Shown: positions 23,400-35,269 of the stretch, piece by piece
Layout: the number at the start of each line of letters is the position of its first letter
How positions within the stretch are numbered: position 1 is the first letter of the stretch
Assembly (NCBI GenBank): GCA_963281255.1
Contig: OY725499.1
Coordinates: forward strand, 1,240,001 to 1,304,000
Reading direction: 5' to 3'
Source: Aphrocallistes beatrix
Lineage: Eukaryota > Porifera > Hexactinellida > Sceptrulophora > Aphrocallistidae
DNA length: 64,000 bases
The notes under the pieces: model-generated
What the model was told of the DNA's origin: nothing
What the model saw: the letters and a program-made list of their open reading frames with translations, nothing else
The model's database searches: none
Translations under genes and position numbers: made by a program

Positions 23400-24373
23400 T
23401 ATCGTAATCTTAAATGAAAGGATTTATGCGAAAATATATAGGTTTTTCAAACATCCCTTTTGTCAAAAAATAGATATTTCTCGACTTATCATTGAATTGA
23501 TTGTAGTACAAATTCTATGGAGAACTTTGAATATACTCGAAAATGGCTCTAATCATGAAATATGTATCTAAATGTGGCTATTATGCTAAATAAAGAATAC
23601 AATTGTCGTTAATAACGTGTATAGAAAAATTGGAGCACTTTTCTTAATTATTTGAAAGTTTAGGCTTTGGATCTCCCAGATTCGGTCAAAAACCCCTATT
23701 AAGGACAAAAAGAGATATCTCTATATCTCTGTAAATATAAGTCCAAATTCTTTCAATATCTTATAACTTGGTGATTATATTCCTAATTTACAAAAAAAAC
23801 AGACGTTTTTTGCCACTTTTTATTCAGACACCAATAAAATTTACAATTTTTGTAATTTTAACTTTCTTTGGTCCGATGAGGTGACAAATATGATAGACTA
23901 TCTATGATTCGATTTTGGAAGCAATTTTTCCTTGGTATGTGGAAAGAAATTTTGAGTAAATAACTGGGTTTCTACCATTAAGATGTGCTAGCGAAAAACG
24001 AAAAAAAAAAGACTTTGAGAGACGTATATCAAAAACTAGAAATGAGAATCAAAAGGGGTTTGGAATGCTAAGTATTTCTAGACGGAGATACGTGCCTACG
24101 CTTAACATCTCTTATAGCTCTACTTTCATCGTATGCTGTAAGCAAGGGATTATCTAGGAGCGCGAGATGCTCCTTTAGGCGTATGATTTTAAGCCGCAAT
24201 GTGTTTAGGAGCGTAAAAATTCAGAAAAATACCAAATTACCCCAAATTATAATGTCATTTAGCGGTATAGGCGTATGAAAATTTAGAAATTTTAGATCAG
24301 GAGCGTATCTCTGGAAGGCTGTATAATACCCTGGCTGTAAGCCAAATCATAAGATTTTTCGCGGGCGGTATCC
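23400..24373 (-). mobile_element. TTAA-family copy in reverse orientation, 5' part
   Basis: The right border is GGGCGGTATCC followed by TTAA at 24374-24377. The sequence leftwards is the reverse of copy A down to the region near its position 7000. A hAT-like MITE (24143-24333) is nested within. Confidence 0.6.
24143..24333. mobile_element. Short hAT-like MITE with target GCTGTAAG
   Basis: CAAGGGATTATCTAGGAGCG and the complement of a TATAATACCCTG end, bordered on both sides by the 8-bp GCTGTAAG (24135-24142 and 24334-24341). 191 bp. Confidence 0.8.
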
Positions 24374-24647
24374 TTAAAGGTATTTTAGGAAAGAAGCCAT
24401 ACTACAAGTTTGGGGTAGCAACTATAAATAGAAAATGTCGGTCGACAGACCGATAATGCAGCTCCAGGAAGTGACTCGATGGAACATGAAAAGTAAATAT
24501 CGGAATACATCGGGAAATACTCATTTTAGGGCATTCAAGTGTGAACTTTGGAATCTACATACGTATTTTAATACCCTATAATAGCCGTTGAGAACTCGCT
24601 TTAAACTCAAAATGAAAGATTTTTCAAAAGGTGTGAAAATATGTATA

Positions 24648-25130
24648 CAGGTATCCCTTGCCGTTCGCGGGGGTTACGTTCCTGAGAATTGTATGAATGA
24701 CAAAATCGCGAACGGTAAGACGTTAGTTCAATGAGAATAGTGGGGGTACGTTCCTAGATTATAAAAACGATGCTAGATCCAGTTTACTAAATACGTTATT
24801 GGTTAATAGTTGAGCTGTAATAATGATACAAACAGTGGCACAAGTGAAATTGTAGTAATAAATGAAGTGATAAATGAAAATATAGATCCCCTAGTAACAA
24901 ACCTAAGTACCATACCTAAATAATAAAGTCTAGCCTTTAGTACTAAACCTAAAAATATGTAGATACGTATAAGGTTATGACTTATGGTAGCAAATGAAAC
25001 TACTGAAGAGAGTAACGAAAACCGCGAATAGTCGAGGGAACGAGTGGCGAATAGCAAAACAAGACTCAAAAATTTTCCGTAAATAGTCGAAACTGCGAAT
25101 AGAAAACTCGCGAACGACGAGGGCTGCCTG
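24648..25130. mobile_element. TA-target MITE, GCCGTTCGCGG family
   Basis: CAGGTATCCCTTGCCGTTCG and the complement of CGAACGACGAGGGCTGCCTG, flanked by TA. A second copy starts near 54630 and is cut by a hAT MITE and by Ginger1 copy G2. Confidence 0.75.
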
Positions 25131-25282
25131 TATAAACTTATGTAGTAACTCATAACATTCACATATTATCACTTTCAAGCGAAATTCGGAAACTACTTAT
25201 TAAAATATCCTATATTAGCCGTTGAAAACTCGCTTTTAGCTTAAAATAAGAATTTTTCAAGGTGAGAAAATATGTATATATA

Positions 25283-25850
25283 CAGGGTGTCTCAAAAGTT
25301 CTGCAACAAATGTTGCTGATGCATTATACATAGATAAATAGATCGAATATCCGATACCTCTTTTTAATAAAAAAATAGGGAGGATTATCTTAATTATTTT
25401 TTTTCTCAATTTATTTGCAATGCTGGATCATATATATCGTTGTCTAGTAAAGAATAATCTCAATAAAAAAACTCATATCCATGATACATTTGACGTCTAT
25501 ACTTAAAATACTCGCGATCTTATAGAAGATTTCCGTTACATAAATCAAAAGTAATAATATTATTTTAGTATTATGAATCAATTACAGAATATAGAAGTGA
25601 TTAATGTAATATTTCATCAGAAAAATAGTGATCTTCAAACTTGACACTTTTGAGCTGCAAATTTTGGAGTAATTGGTATGTAATTATTTAAAATTTTATA
25701 AGAAATGTTTTATGCGTAATGAGTTGAGCTCATTTCTATGCTAGAAGGGTGCTAAATTTCATTTATGGAGGCTAATTTGGAATACAATCAAGTGATCTTA
25801 GTCAAATTAACAAAGTAAATTGGTTGTTGCAGATCTTTTGAGACACCCTA
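25283..25850. mobile_element. TIR element, AGGGTGTCTCAAAAG ends
   Basis: CAGGGTGTCTCAAAAGTTCT at the left and the complement of AGATCTTTTGAGACACCCTA at the right, next to TA. 568 bp with no transposase frame. The end is of a type common in mariner-like elements. Confidence 0.7.
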
Positions 25851-25884
25851 TACATAAGCTAATAACTCATAAAATATTCACATA

Positions 25885-26847
25885 TCCTTACTATTAAAAA
25901 TCGATTAATGTGTATGTATATATATATATATATACATATACAGTGGAACCTGTATATAACGGCCACCCAAGGGACTGGACAAAATTGGCAGTTATACACA
26001 GGTGACCATTATATACAGGTTATTGTCTTGATCCCCAAAAGGTATCAACATAGTGCAATAAATATAAGTTTTTAGAAATCCATTACTTGTAGTAATTACA
26101 AGAAACTTGTTTATCGTTCGTAACAGGTCCTGTAATAAACACATTGAAAGGTGAAAAAGGTGATGGCCGTTATAGACAGTTTTAGGGTCAGTAAGGGACT
26201 ATAAATGGGTGGCCGCTGGCCGCGTTGAGCAGGTGACCGCTATACACAGGTTCAATATTATGGAATTTCGGACGGGACTGTTCATTGGTGACCGCATAGA
26301 CAGGTGACCGTTATATAGAGTGGCCATTATAGCAGGTTCGACAGTATATATATATATCTGTAACGAATTGATTGAAGAAAATGCCAGTCACAGAAAGCTG
26401 ATTTTTGGCATATGGGAGTCTTTTGGCTATGGATCCAGGAAGTTCTGAGTTCAGACTTAAATGTCGACTCATCATAGAATTATGACGTTATTGTCACATT
26501 TTTGATATTAATAATTTCAGTTTTTCGACCATAACTCAGCCATTTTAGGTGATAGAAGGCAAAATTTAATAGAATGTGCACATTAATATATCTCACATAT
26601 GATACAACTATCATCCAAAAATAATGACTCATCACTCTGTTATGACGTCATCATTACGCATCAAAAATTGAAAAATTAACAAATTTGATTATTTTTGAGT
26701 GAAATCGATTTTAACAGTGAGAAAGACGTAATTAGGGATGTTACCCCCCCCTATTATTAATTAATGTTAGCCCAGGCGCTCAAAGGGTGCATCCGGCGGA
26801 CATAAAGTCTCCGCCAGCAGCGCAGCGCAAGCAAGCGAAGCGCGCTT
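25885..26847 (+). mobile_element. Helitron-like copy with nested MITE
   Basis: It starts TCCTTACTATTAAAAATCGA at 25885 after A. The MITE 25941-26344 sits in its AT tract. Then come TGTAACGAATTGATTGAAGA (26359), CRE/AP-1-like motifs and the hairpin block to GCGCGCTTT. Confidence 0.7.
25941..26344. mobile_element. TA-target MITE, TATAACGGCC family, copy 2 (inverted)
   Basis: CAGTGGAACCTGTATATAAC at the left and the complement of a GCAGGTTCGACAG end at the right. It is the reverse of 22431-22876 along most of its length. Confidence 0.75.
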
Positions 26848-27003
26848 TTTTCTTTTAAAATGTGAAAATCGGATTCGACATATTTAAAATACCCTAGATT
26901 AGCCGTTGAGAACTGGCTTCAAACTCAAAATGAATATTTTCAAAAGGAGAGAAAACATGTATACAGCCTTACTATTAAAACTCGATTAATGTGTATATAT
27001 AAA

Positions 27004-29106
27004 CAGTCCACTCCGCTTAAGGATACCGCCCGTGAAAAATCCATAGGTTTGGCTTACAGCATATATCAAGAATAGAGATATATAAGATGTTAAGCGTGGG
27101 CAGGTAGTGCAATTAAAAAATATTGAGACATGCCAAACAGTTTTTGGCTCGCATTTTTAGTTTTTGAGTTACAGCGTCTCAAAGTCGTTTTTTTCCGTTT
27201 TTCCCTAGCACATCTTAATGGTAAGCCCTCCTGCACTCTGTGATTTTTTTAAAGCACATGTTTGGATCAAATGCTTCGAAAATTTATTCATAGATAGTCT
27301 ATCATATTTGCCACTTCATAGGACCAAAAGAAAGTTAAAATTTTAAAAATTGTAAATTTTATCGGTGTCCGAATAAAAAGGGCCAAAAAACGGCGAAAAA
27401 AGCCCGATTTTCTTTGCAAATCAGCAATAAAATCACAAATTTATAAAATATCAAAAATTGAGTGGTCCTACGCTCATCGCCTAATGATATGGAACAACTC
27501 CTGAAATTTTCAAACATCTATCTCAAAGCAATTTTGAGTTAAAATTTTTGAAAGACGGTCAATTTTGGAATTTTAACCTCCCGAGATATAGGGATTTGAA
27601 GTTTTGATGGTAAGAACGATGTAAAATGAGCTATTAACGAAAAATAAAAGCATCCATGGACATTTAATCGCGTGTATACTAATGAATTAGATGTATTCCA
27701 ACAGATTTTGGTGAAAATAGCAAAATTATACTGAAAATTCACAAATTACCATGAGGCCCCTAACCCCGAATATTTTGAACCAATTAGGGAATGTAAATCA
27801 TATTCCTAGCAGTACAATGTATAATTCATCGGTTTAGAATGAATAAAGAGCTACCAAAAAGTATATTAGGAAGTTAGAGCGAGAGTCTACGACTTTTAGT
27901 TTTCAAGTTAGGATTTTCGAAAAATGCTACGTCATCACGTGATAAAAATTTGAAACTTAGCATTCCATTCCATGTAGTACATTTATTATTTAAGAATCAG
28001 ATATATACCGTCTTGAAAAGTATATTAGGAATTTAGAGTTAAGAATTTTGGTGTATATTTCCCGAGATATGGAGGAATATGTTTTTGGACCATAAATGGG
28101 GGGGCTTTGACCGAAATTTGGAGATAAATGCTTTGAACTTCCAAAATAATCATGTTGGGTGCTTCAAAGTTTCTGTATACATTGCTAGTGACTATTGCAT
28201 TGTTTTTTGAGTATAATAGCTACTTTTGGGAACTTATTTCATGACAAGATTCACCATTTTCTAATATATTCAAAGTTCTCCATAGAATTTGTATTACAAC
28301 AAAAACGATGATTAGTCAAGAAATATTTACTTTTTGACAAAGAGATGTTTGAGGAACCTATATATTATCATATATATCCTTTCATTTAAGATTATTATTG
28401 ATTATATATCTTCAATAGTTTTTAAGCATTGACATCGAGCACTTTGGGGGCCATAGAGTGGTTTGATGTCCGAACTTTACCTACAATATACTATAACTTA
28501 CGAACTAATGGTCCGATCTCAACAAACTTTTTTTTAAAATGTTCAGAATTTTTTTCTATACACAATAGCTAATATCACAACGGCCATTTCCCGAGCATTT
28601 TAGAAATGAAGTCCCTCATAAAGATATTTTTGATTGGATTTCAGGTGCCTCTTTTTCTAAATTCATCTGTTTTTTAATATTTAAAGGGGCCAAAACCATT
28701 TTGAGGTTCGTATAATTGAAAAAATATCAGATAAGTTAGAAAATAATTGATGAATGCGCCGCAAAATCACGAATAACTTTCCGATTTTTAGTACGCCTGA
28801 GCTTTAGGTGCCCAGTTCTAGAATATCAAAATAAATACCGTCCAACAAGTACGATTAGATGGTAGACTACTCAATAATCCGATGGAATTGACAATAAAAA
28901 ATTCCACAATTTTTTTTAATGTTTTGCGATGTTTTTCGAGGGCGGTATCCTTAATCGGGACACCGGTTAATCATGACAACCGCTTAATTGGGACAAGTCT
29001 CCAGGAATTAAATGGTTCTCATCCATAGAAACTAATACTAAATTTCATCGGTTAATCGGGACAAAATATCCTGGAGCAAAGTGTCCCGATTAAGCGGAGT
29101 CACCTG
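27004..29106. mobile_element. AAGCGGAG-family MITE split by a TTAA element
   Basis: The left end CAGTCCACTCCGCTTAA is interrupted at TTAA. The right part resumes TTAATCGGGACACCGGTTAA and closes with the complement TTAAGCGGAGTCACCTG. The native element would be about 170 bp. Confidence 0.7.
27021..28950 (+). mobile_element. TTAA-target transposon family, complete copy
   Basis: Inverted ends GGATACCGCCCGTGAAAAAT and the complement of TTTTTCGAGGGCGGTATCC, with TTAA at 27017-27020 and 28951-28954 duplicated from the host MITE. Length 1,930 bp. Translated frames are short and non-homologous to any transposase I know (the longest is 67 codons). It is therefore a long non-autonomous element of piggyBac/Kolobok target preference. 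Confidence 0.75.
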
Positions 29107-29559
29107 TATTATATTTCGGATCAGAGAATTGGACGGTGTTATAAAATAAAAAAATATTTGTTTGAATTTATTTCCAACCACAAGTCTTGAACAAAAAATT
29201 AAATTAAGTTATAAAGGATGATCGATTTTACGAACAGTTTGGGTCCCAACTAGTTCGTAAAATCGATACTGCAGTGTATATATATACACAAACAAACATT
29301 AATCGAGTCTTAATAGTAAGGATATAGCGAGAGAGAAATTGGTTCAATAGATGTGAATTAAGCAAAGAACATAGAATGCTTTCGACTTATATAAAGTCTC
29401 ATCAGAATGATTATGGTTAAGTTAGAAGTATGTAGTTCTGGGGGTAGCACTATGTTTTATAGTGTTCGTTGAATACTCTCCTGAATGTTTTAGTCCTCTG
29501 TTATTTGGATGGGGGTTCGGCAGCTTTAACTGCGTCATAGAATGAGGATGGGTCATGGA

Positions 29560-29935
29560 GAATGAAGTCGGTTTCTGGGTTTTGGGTTTGGAGCTTGGCT
29601 ATTGCTGAGCGTTCCAGGAAGGTATCAGTGCGTGTGGGGGTAAAAAAACTCAGGTGCAATCATTTTAAGGATTTGCCATCTGAGTTGTGGGCATTTCTGG
29701 GGATGTTTCCAGATGCGGGAGTTAGAGGGGACTTGTTTGGTGATATGCGGTGTGGCGCCTGTTTGGCCCACATAGCAAAGGTGAGGGATATAAGGGTGGT
29801 GGAGGAGATAGACATAACGAAGAGACCAGCATGGTTCGAATGGGAAGTGTACGTGGCAGTTAAAAATTTGATCATACGCGTCGCAGACTTTACATCTTTT
29901 TCTGCATGACGTGTAGTGGTGGTTTGGGACGTTTT
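29560..29935 (-). pseudogene. Retroelement fragment with GIY-YIG-like region
   Basis: Minus-strand translation in one frame gives CRKRCKVCDAYDQIFNCH, then RYVYLLHHPYIPHLCYVGQTGA. This matches the pattern seen at the C-terminus of Penelope-like and some related retroelements: a paired-Cys segment, a hydrophobic VYLI strand, then YVGQT. A nearby frame adds FLERSAIAKLQTQNPETDF. The second Cys pair expected in VYLI-C-x-x-C is replaced, and frames shift, so it is dead. The block is markedly more GC-rich than its surroundings. The family assignment is tentative. Confidence 0.35.
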
Positions 29936-30600
29936 TGGGAAGCTCTGTGATATGCTAGCTTCTAATGGGGCTAGGGGAAGTTTGGGTACCAAGTGAAATG
30001 GTTGTTTGGTTAGGGGTGCTAGTTGATGTCTGGTTGGTCGGGTTTTTGAGTAAGAGTAGGATTTGGGGTACGAGTCGGGAAGGGGGGATTTTTCAGTCAA
30101 GGAGGGGAAATAGAAGAGATCCGTTCTCGATACAAAGATATCAGATACATTGTGAAGGGCTGGGAGATAGCGTTGGAAGTAACTGGTAAGTGCTTCTCGG
30201 GGATGTGATGAAAGTTTGGAGGACCGATGAACGGCCGCGTAGAAAGATTTGAATAATTGCTTTCTGGAGGGGTGATTGCTAGAGAGATGAATTGGTGCCG
30301 GGTTGCGGGATGGTTGGGTAATGGGAACTATCGATTGTCTAACAGCATCATAATAGATGTCCTACGTTCGATTCGGGGGGTTGGGGGGAATAGGGTAGGT
30401 AGCTGCGACATCGTCAAAGTAAAGGGTGACAAGTTTTTCTGCAAGTAGTCTGTGATGAGACGTATCCAGAGGAGAAATCGAAAAAGGCACGTACAAAGTA
30501 CGTCTGTCTTACCCGAATTCGTGAAATTTTCACCAATTTACTAAATGAACTTTTACTAAATGAACTTTTACTAAATGAACAATTTTGATCACTGAGGATA
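29936..30600. other. GC-richer block, probably the rest of the same dead retroelement
   Basis: The base composition of 29936-30480 matches 29560-29935. Frames such as 74 codons at 29965-30189 are antisense to the presumed coding strand. A short tandem of TTTACTAAATGAAC (three units) ends the block at about 30540-30585. Confidence 0.35.
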
Positions 30601-30733
30601 TTACATACTAAAAAATGTCAGTAACTGACTCTGTTTGGGCATGGTGCGAGAGAATAATTCCTCCAGCTTATGTAACGCAGTTGGACAATGTCTAAAGCGT
30701 TTCTAAACTCCATTGGTTCGACATGTAACGGGC
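30600..30733 (-). pseudogene. pogo/Tigger-like transposase tail, part 2
   Basis: Read through from 36039 across the Ginger1 insertion, the minus strand gives EFRNALDIVQ and ALHKLEELFSRT in shifting frames. This resembles the Ala-Leu-rich C-terminal helix of Tigger/jerky-type transposases. See the upstream part at 36039-36290. Confidence 0.3.
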
Positions 30734-31516
30734 TGTTGTATGATATTTTGAGATCGTAATATTGAGTTCCTTATATTGTGAGACCATGAATTGTCTATTT
30801 CACCGTGATATTCTGATATTCTTGGAATATACAAGATTTAGTGATGAATTGTGCTATAGTCACTTGTGGTTGGGTTTAATGTTTTTGTTGTAGAAATTTG
30901 AGATCGCTTGGTGGTAGTATAATGCAATCTAAAATGTTCCGATTGAAAGTATGTACATAGTTATTTTAGTTTGCAAAATACTGTTTAGGTGTCTTAAGAA
31001 ATACGTAAGTATATCTGTAATAATGATAACCTTTATGCTCAGGCTTTTTACGTTCATATGTATCTTGTGGCACAGATGTTGACTGAATTCCCCGTCATTA
31101 GGCTCAGTAAAAAAAGGAATTGCATGAAAATTTGATGTTATATATGACAACCAGCAGTACGTATAAAGAAAAGTACTAATGATTATTTTCCGTGTTTAGT
31201 CCAGTATAATATTACGAATACTTTTTGTTTGTGTAGACTAGTACAACCCTACTACTATCCCCTATATTGGGGCCTATAACGAAGTGATCTATGACCATAG
31301 GCGCCAAACTAATTTTATAGAGATATCCCTAATAAACATTTCATTTATCAAAAGTTTATTTCTGCTAGCTCTTTTCATTTTAGAGTAATTGGAGCAAATG
31401 ATCAACTCGATTTTCACAAACATACAAACGGACAGAAACTACTTGCCATTAGACATCTATTGGGAGTTACTACGCTAAAATAAGCTGATTAGCATATTAA
31501 AATTTTATTTGTCGAT

Positions 31517-32104
31517 GGCTTCCTCACTCTCATTAGAATCATCTACATCTGCCATCGGAATGGGGTTTGCGGAACCATTTTCACGGGGATCGTTGGATTC
31601 TGTGTCGCTGGATTGTGACTTTGTTCCATTTGAATGTGTAGGGCTGTTTATCATTGAAATCACTGGTTCATAATGAATGCCGTAGTTGGTGATGTAAATG
31701 TTCGCATTCGGATTGGTACTGCCTCTCAGTAAACTCCATCTTACTTCACGAGCCGAAGTACCTTTTTGCCAACTTGCGATAAATCGAGCAATTATCGAGC
31801 GAATCTCTAAGTGGCTGTTCTGACTGCCAGTAATGATTTTTGAGAGGCAACGAAAAAGGCAATTGCCATCTCACATAATATTGTCCTCTTCCCATGGTTG
31901 ATAGTATTTAAGTGACTGTCCAAGGAGATTACCCGGCTGTTTCATTACGGAGTTAAAGGTTAGACCCAAAATGGCACATTCTCTGCGCTGCCAATCTTCA
32001 TTAATAACTTGAATTAGTGGGTCTGATGGACTCGGGTTAGGAATGTAGGATGAATAGCTGTCAGGAATGGTTTCCCAAAACATTGTGTTTAGGTATTGCA
32101 TTGC
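31517..32104 (-). pseudogene. OTU cysteine-protease exon of G1, broken
   Basis: The exon opens at 32104 after a TTTTAG acceptor with AMQYLNTMFWETIPDSY. PWEEDNIM is followed by a TGA and then DGNCLFRCLSKIITGSQ, the OTU Asp/Cys motif. IYITNYGIHYEPVISM near the end supplies the catalytic His. Compared with the G2 copy, about 60 residues between FIAS and REVRWSLL are deleted, including the segment GSDVEIMAASAILDADIYV. The C-terminal tail is acidic and Ser-rich (SQSSDTESNDPRENGS, then DVDDSNESEEAIDK), and it is absent in G2. Confidence 0.75.
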
Positions 32105-32175
32105 CTAAAACGATTACAGTACACGTAATAAAAACCTATACTACTACTAGGCTAAAATATGTTATCATCACTTAC

Positions 32176-32280
32176 CACGGAATACAATATTTTGTGAGTG
32201 TATTTGGCTGCAAGCCTGTCACCAAACTTAGGGTAGAGTTCTGTAGTCCAGCTCAGTAGTCGTTTCCTGATTTCAGTTTT
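32176..32280 (-). CDS. Ginger1 G1 short exon upstream of OTU
   Basis: A 105-bp, 35-codon open exon in phase 0 with acceptor TTCTAG and donor GTAAGT. It encodes KTEIRKRLLSWTTELYPKFG and ends LAAKYTHKILYSV. The G2 counterpart (61502-61605) is one base shorter and therefore frame-shifted. Conservation of the splice borders in both copies supports the exon call. Confidence 0.6.
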
Positions 32281-32299
32281 CTAGAATTAAACGTAATTG

Positions 32300-33000
32300 A
32301 TATTGGATTGATTATATAAGTGGCGGGCATAATGATTATAGAAGATATATTAATATTCAGCATCAATTTCACACCAAAATTAGGCGGGCTTATTTTGTAT
32401 TACAATCACTAACGCAGCCCCATAATATAGTGTTTTCGAAAAGTCGCGGGCCCCAGTTTGCCCATCACTGGATTCTATTGGCAATAAAAATATACACATG
32501 CCAATACCATTTGATCTTTTGTGGTGTCTTTGAGAAATGTGAACAGCAATGTATTAGGAACGTATTCGTGATAGTGGTTAAGTTTGTTGTGTAAATCCTC
32601 GTGTAATGGCGTCATAAGAGTGTTGCTTTGCACTTTTTGACATAAAATCGCCTAGTATGATCAAAGTCATTAATATTGATTCAACATGAACGTAAAAGAC
32701 TGTGATTAGAGAATTATAGCACTACTTTTAATTTTTTTAAAAACTTGTAATAGGAATTTTATTAACTGTAAATAACTCTGATGTATGATGTTATTACGTA
32801 CATACCTTGAGGTAATTCAGTTGTGATATAATTGTACACTTTGAAAACCCGAAAATATTGTGTTGTACTGACTACAAAGGAAAATGAATTAAGACAAATT
32901 AATTGTGTCACAGTTATTTCAAATTCTTTATGATGCTTACAAATAGAAGTTTCTTGCTCTGACGAGAACCAACAACGCTTTCTAACTTCCTTTTACGTTT
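32300..33000 (-). other. Ginger1 G1 introns and eroded exons
   Basis: The minus strand reads RKLESVVGSRQSKKLL near 32950-33000, matching RKLETTSASPSKKLR of G2. Another short frame, RVFKVYNYITTELPQ, ends at a CAAG|GTATG donor near 32805. The rest looks intronic. Confidence 0.4.
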
Positions 33001-33235
33001 TGTACACCGTTCTAGTCTAACATCACGTTCGTAATAAGGTCGTACGATGTCGATGGGGATTTATTTTTCCTTCCTTACACCAGGTTTTGGATTGGGGATG
33101 AAAGCATGACTCTCAGTTAATCTTGAGACAGTGTACGGTCCTAAATATTTCTTTTGCTTTTAGTATTTTGCAATTTCTTTAACTTGGGCATGTTTGTGCA
33201 CAAAGTTTCATCTCCTTCTTTTATCTCAGGTCTAT
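33000..33235 (-). pseudogene. Ginger1 G1 GPY/F domain remnant
   Basis: RPEIKEGDETLCTNMPKLKK followed, after a frameshift, by GPYTVSRLTESHAFIPNPK. The same module is at 59369-59557 in G2 (KYFGPYTVSRMTESHVIIPD). GPY/F is the C-terminal chromatin/multimerisation module of Ty3/Gypsy and Ginger integrases. Confidence 0.6.
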
Positions 33236-33431
33236 ATTGAATATAAGTATGATATATAAATTATAATATATAATTATAGACATCTTAAACAAGCTATTTT
33301 TCTCGTGCGAATTATCTCTAGTATTCACATTTTGACAAGAAAATAGCCTTTATCATGTACATTTATCTCGCCCAGGGCTGCACTATCGGTGTGTCGACCA
33401 GCATTTTTGTACCATGCTCATAATACGTATT

Positions 33432-33906
33432 TTAAGTATTAAACAACAAACTATAATTAATCATTTTTAATAGAATAGCATTACAAACCTTATTTGAGTA
33501 ACTTTTTTTATCGTACTGTCTCTTCTGTCTAAGTTGCTCTGTCTTAATATTTCCACCAGCAAGCTCACACGTCGTCTTGCGGAAAGTGTCCAAACTAGCG
33601 ATGCACTCTTGTCGCGGTTCCGGTGGTAGGGAATAAGGAATATCTGATTCGCTATCAGGTAGAACAGCATTGTAGAGAGCGAATATTGCTTCCTCCATAT
33701 CGACATCCTCTTCTGCTGAGACTGAGACATGGTTAATGGATGGAACAAGTTCTTCATATCTCGAGTCTCTTCCTCACATTACTCGGAATGGTGTATCTCC
33801 GTGGGACCTTTTAATAGTGGAGTTCATGCAGAGTAGAGCTGACTTTAGGAGTCGCGACCAATTGGTATTCCCAGACTCAATCTGCATTCTGTTCAACTTC
33901 CTACAT
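33432..33906 (-). pseudogene. Ginger1 G1 integrase C-terminal region
   Basis: After the rosa insertion the minus strand reads RKLNRMQIESGNTNWSRLLK, then ALLCMNSTIKRSHGDTPFRV, the characteristic 'W..LL..A....N...H..TPF.V' segment of Ty3/Gypsy-type integrases just after the catalytic Glu. One stop (TGA) follows, then MEEAIFALYNAVLPDSESD and RQKRQYDKKSYSNK up to a possible donor. G2 shows the same order at 57830-58200. Confidence 0.7.
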
Positions 33907-33908
33907 TA

Positions 33909-35269
33909 CCGGGTGATTCAAAAAAATGCAACCCAAAAGTTAATGGCTGCTGTGACCACAATTCTTAACTAAACTCAACGGAACTCGAATATACGGAGAA
34001 TGGCATTATATTTACCGCATATTAAAAATTCAGCGTTCTAAATTCATTATTTTGTAAATTATAGCAAATGTTCCAAATGTCCTCCTTTTAGCTCTGTACA
34101 TTTCTTGAGCCGTACCACAAAGTTATTCATGACATCTTTGCATACTGAGCTGGGAATCTTTCTAATTTCTTCCCTGATGTTTTCTTTCAACTCGCTGATG
34201 GTTCTAGGCTTAGTAGTATATACTCGGTCCTTTAGAAAGCCCCATAAGTAGAAGTCAGGGGGGCTTAAGTCGGGGCTATAGGGGGGCCACTCAAAATCGG
34301 TCTTGAGACTGATAACTCTTGAGCCAAAGTGTTCTTTGAGCCAATCTCTCGAGAAATACGAGGTGTGTGAGCTTGCTCCATCTTGTTGGAACCAAAAGTG
34401 AGTCAGAAGTGATGGATAGAGGATTTTGAGCTGCTGCAAGAAGAGATCAAGGACCTGGACATACCGTTCTTTCGTAATGGTAACCGCCTTGTGATCTTCC
34501 TCAAAGAAGAAGGGTCCGATGATTCCTTTAGCCGAAATGGCTGCCCATGCCGTACATTTTTCTGAATGTAGTGGTTTCTCAGCAACCTCTATTGGTCTCT
34601 GGGTTCCCCAGAACACGTTTGTCTTGGAGTTGACTTTTCCGTTTAAGTGAAAGTGGGCTTCATCGGACATCCACAACAGTGAAAGAAAACGGCCCTGACT
34701 TTGAATTTTTTCCAAAAAGTCTTTTTGACTTGTTAGCAGTTGTTAACTTCTGTTTGGTCTGAATTCTATATGGAAACCTCTTAAGATCATTGATTAGGAC
34801 CCTTCTGACTGTGCTTGGAGAGATTTTTCTGTCCAATGACAATGATTGACTCCTCCGCCTGATTGACCGTTTTGGGCTGAATTCGACAGAGTTACGAACC
34901 ATCTCAATTACTTCCGTTGTTCGCTTCTTTTGCCGACCAGAATGCGTTTGTCGGTCATCTGACTTGCTATTGAGGTTTTGAACCGTCCCATGTTTCCTAA
35001 ACTTCTCCACCCAACGATAGATCAACGATTTATCGGGAGCAACTTCCGTCTGGAACGATGTACGGAATTGTGTTTTTACAGACTCGTATGAGGAAGTTCT
35101 AAAGTAATGTTCCACACAGAAAATTCGGTGCTGCAACACCCAATTTGGCATTTTCTGATTGTCTAGACTCATGCTAATAAGAAAATATAAGAATAAATTG
35201 GATTAGTAGAGAAATAAAGACAGAGTGATTCAAAAACCTTTTGGGTTGCATTTTTTTTGAATCACCCTG
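33909..35269 (-). mobile_element. rosa-type (DD41D) mariner element
   Basis: The TIRs are CCGGGTGATTCAAAAAAATG and the complement CAGGGTGATTCAAAAAAAAT, with TA at 33907-33908 and 35270-35271. A subterminal partial repeat AGTGATTCAAAAACC is at 35224. It is 1,361 bp long and inserted in G1. Confidence 0.9.
34059..35172 (-). pseudogene. rosa/DD41D mariner transposase with one frameshift
   Basis: The N-terminal frame (35172-34660) starts MSLDNQKMPNWVLQHRIFCV and holds the two helix-turn-helix regions (SLIYRWVEKFRKHGTV and STVRRVLINDLKRFPYR). The catalytic frame (34715-34059) has Asp in MSDEAHFHLNG, Asp in WFQQDGASSHTS and Asp in PPYSPDLSPPDFYLWGFLKD. Forty-one residues separate the second and third Asp, which defines the rosa family. 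The frames overlap at about 34712-34720 near a CTTTTTGGAAAAAA run, so a single-base indel is the only visible lesion. All three catalytic Asp survive. Compared with its host G1 it looks young. Confidence 0.85.

Noticed and set aside
29562..29909. 115-codon plus-strand frame in the GC-richer block
   Set aside because: The opposite strand shows the Cys-rich and YVGQT retroelement motifs. The plus frame has no motif.
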